DNA of 64,000 nucleotides from Methylotuvimicrobium sp018830325 (GTDB taxonomy: Bacteria > Pseudomonadota > Gammaproteobacteria > Methylococcales > Methylomonadaceae). The position numbers and the translations under genes are program-made. The stretch lies in NCBI RefSeq assembly GCF_044788715.1, contig NZ_CP173170.1:3658001-3722000 (forward strand), read 5' to 3'. Below, one piece after another: positions 63,829-64,000 of the stretch. Numbering within the stretch: position 1 is the stretch's first letter; each line of letters opens with the position of its first letter. The notes below the pieces were generated by a model. The model ran no database searches, was not told where the DNA came from, and saw only the letters and a list, made by a program, of their open reading frames with translations.

Positions 63829-63911
63829 TTTCCCCAGCTCCAGCTTGGGAAAAACACCCCGGAAGCTAGAGCTTCCTGAACAGGTTACCCAAGCTGGAAC
63901 TTGGGTAACAG
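63829..63911. repeat. AAGCTAGAGCTTCC hairpin repeats
   Basis: CCAGCTCCAGCTTGGG, GAAGCTAGAGCTTC and CCAAGCTGGAACTTGGG hairpins like those at 42973, 43460, 28365 and 32405. No gene seen from 63634 to the window end. Confidence 0.6.
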
Positions 63912-64000
63912 CATATTGTAGTTTGTGCGACTACGACTGGCCCCTGCGCGGACACTTGGCTTCGGCAAGCTGAAGCATCTTGCTAATCAGCACATATTAT

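Overview
The window looks like chromosomal DNA of a gammaproteobacterium, most plausibly a methanotroph of the Methylococcales. This is an inference: three secreted proteins end in a VPxPAAxWL(F) sorting tail (PEP-CTERM type), two ~730-residue di-heme peroxidases resemble the surface-associated cytochrome c peroxidase of Methylococcus, and intergenic DNA is crowded with short palindromic repeats. There is no rRNA or methane-oxidation gene here to prove it.

Region 1 (1-15.6 kb) is a repeat-built accessory island. It holds two full and two truncated copies of an Rpn-family (PD-(D/E)XK) nuclease gene, two BrnT/BrnA pairs, two VapC-type pairs, a RelB antitoxin with an amber-mutated YafQ toxin, two 3' ends of a group II intron, and about ten fragments of one GT4 glycosyltransferase gene. 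Many fragments are fused to a miniature inverted-repeat element (R1). Most breakpoints lie on a motif reading GGGGTCAGGTTACTTTTC. Toxin-antitoxin pairs sit between large direct repeats.

Region 2 (15.6-25.9 kb, all minus strand) is an AT-rich exopolysaccharide or O-antigen cluster. In transcription order it has an HTTM membrane protein, a DCC thiol-oxidoreductase-like protein, an amber-broken acyltransferase, a flippase, a YdcF protein, a GT2, an O-antigen ligase, a GT4, a BNR-repeat secreted protein and a WecG/TagA-type transferase. Region 3 (25.9-35.8 kb) is another repeat island, with a phytanoyl-CoA-dioxygenase-like gene, two further Rpn-type genes with 3' shards of each, and VapC, ParD/RelE and BrnT/BrnA pairs. 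It also has four to five copies of a ~300 bp repeat (R5).

Region 4 (35.8-51.7 kb) is more ordinary: wecB, sbcC, aas, TetR and LysR regulators, a NUDIX hydrolase, a Nif3-like protein, tRNA-Asp, a methyltransferase, an SLC13 transporter and two small envelope proteins. Four 260-bp TIR elements (R3) and other hairpin repeats fill the gaps of regions 4 and 5. Region 5 (52.7-63.6 kb) starts with a cysteine-tailed MarR regulator divergent from a DUF2024 gene, with a palindromic operator between them. It continues with two paralogous di-heme peroxidases bracketing three sortable (PEP-CTERM) secreted proteins. One of these has a probable c-di-GMP-I riboswitch leader and another has a predicted mature N-terminal histidine.

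Repeat names used below. R1: ~142 bp, ends CACTGCCATTAAGTTAAG. R2: 280 bp, ends TGAGGTATCCCCAC, contains R1. R3: ~262 bp, ends CGTTATACACAAGT. R4: 170-220 bp, ends AACCTAAAAAGAGCAGTTG. R5: ~300 bp, no clear TIRs. J motif: GGGGTCAGGTTACTTTTC and variants.
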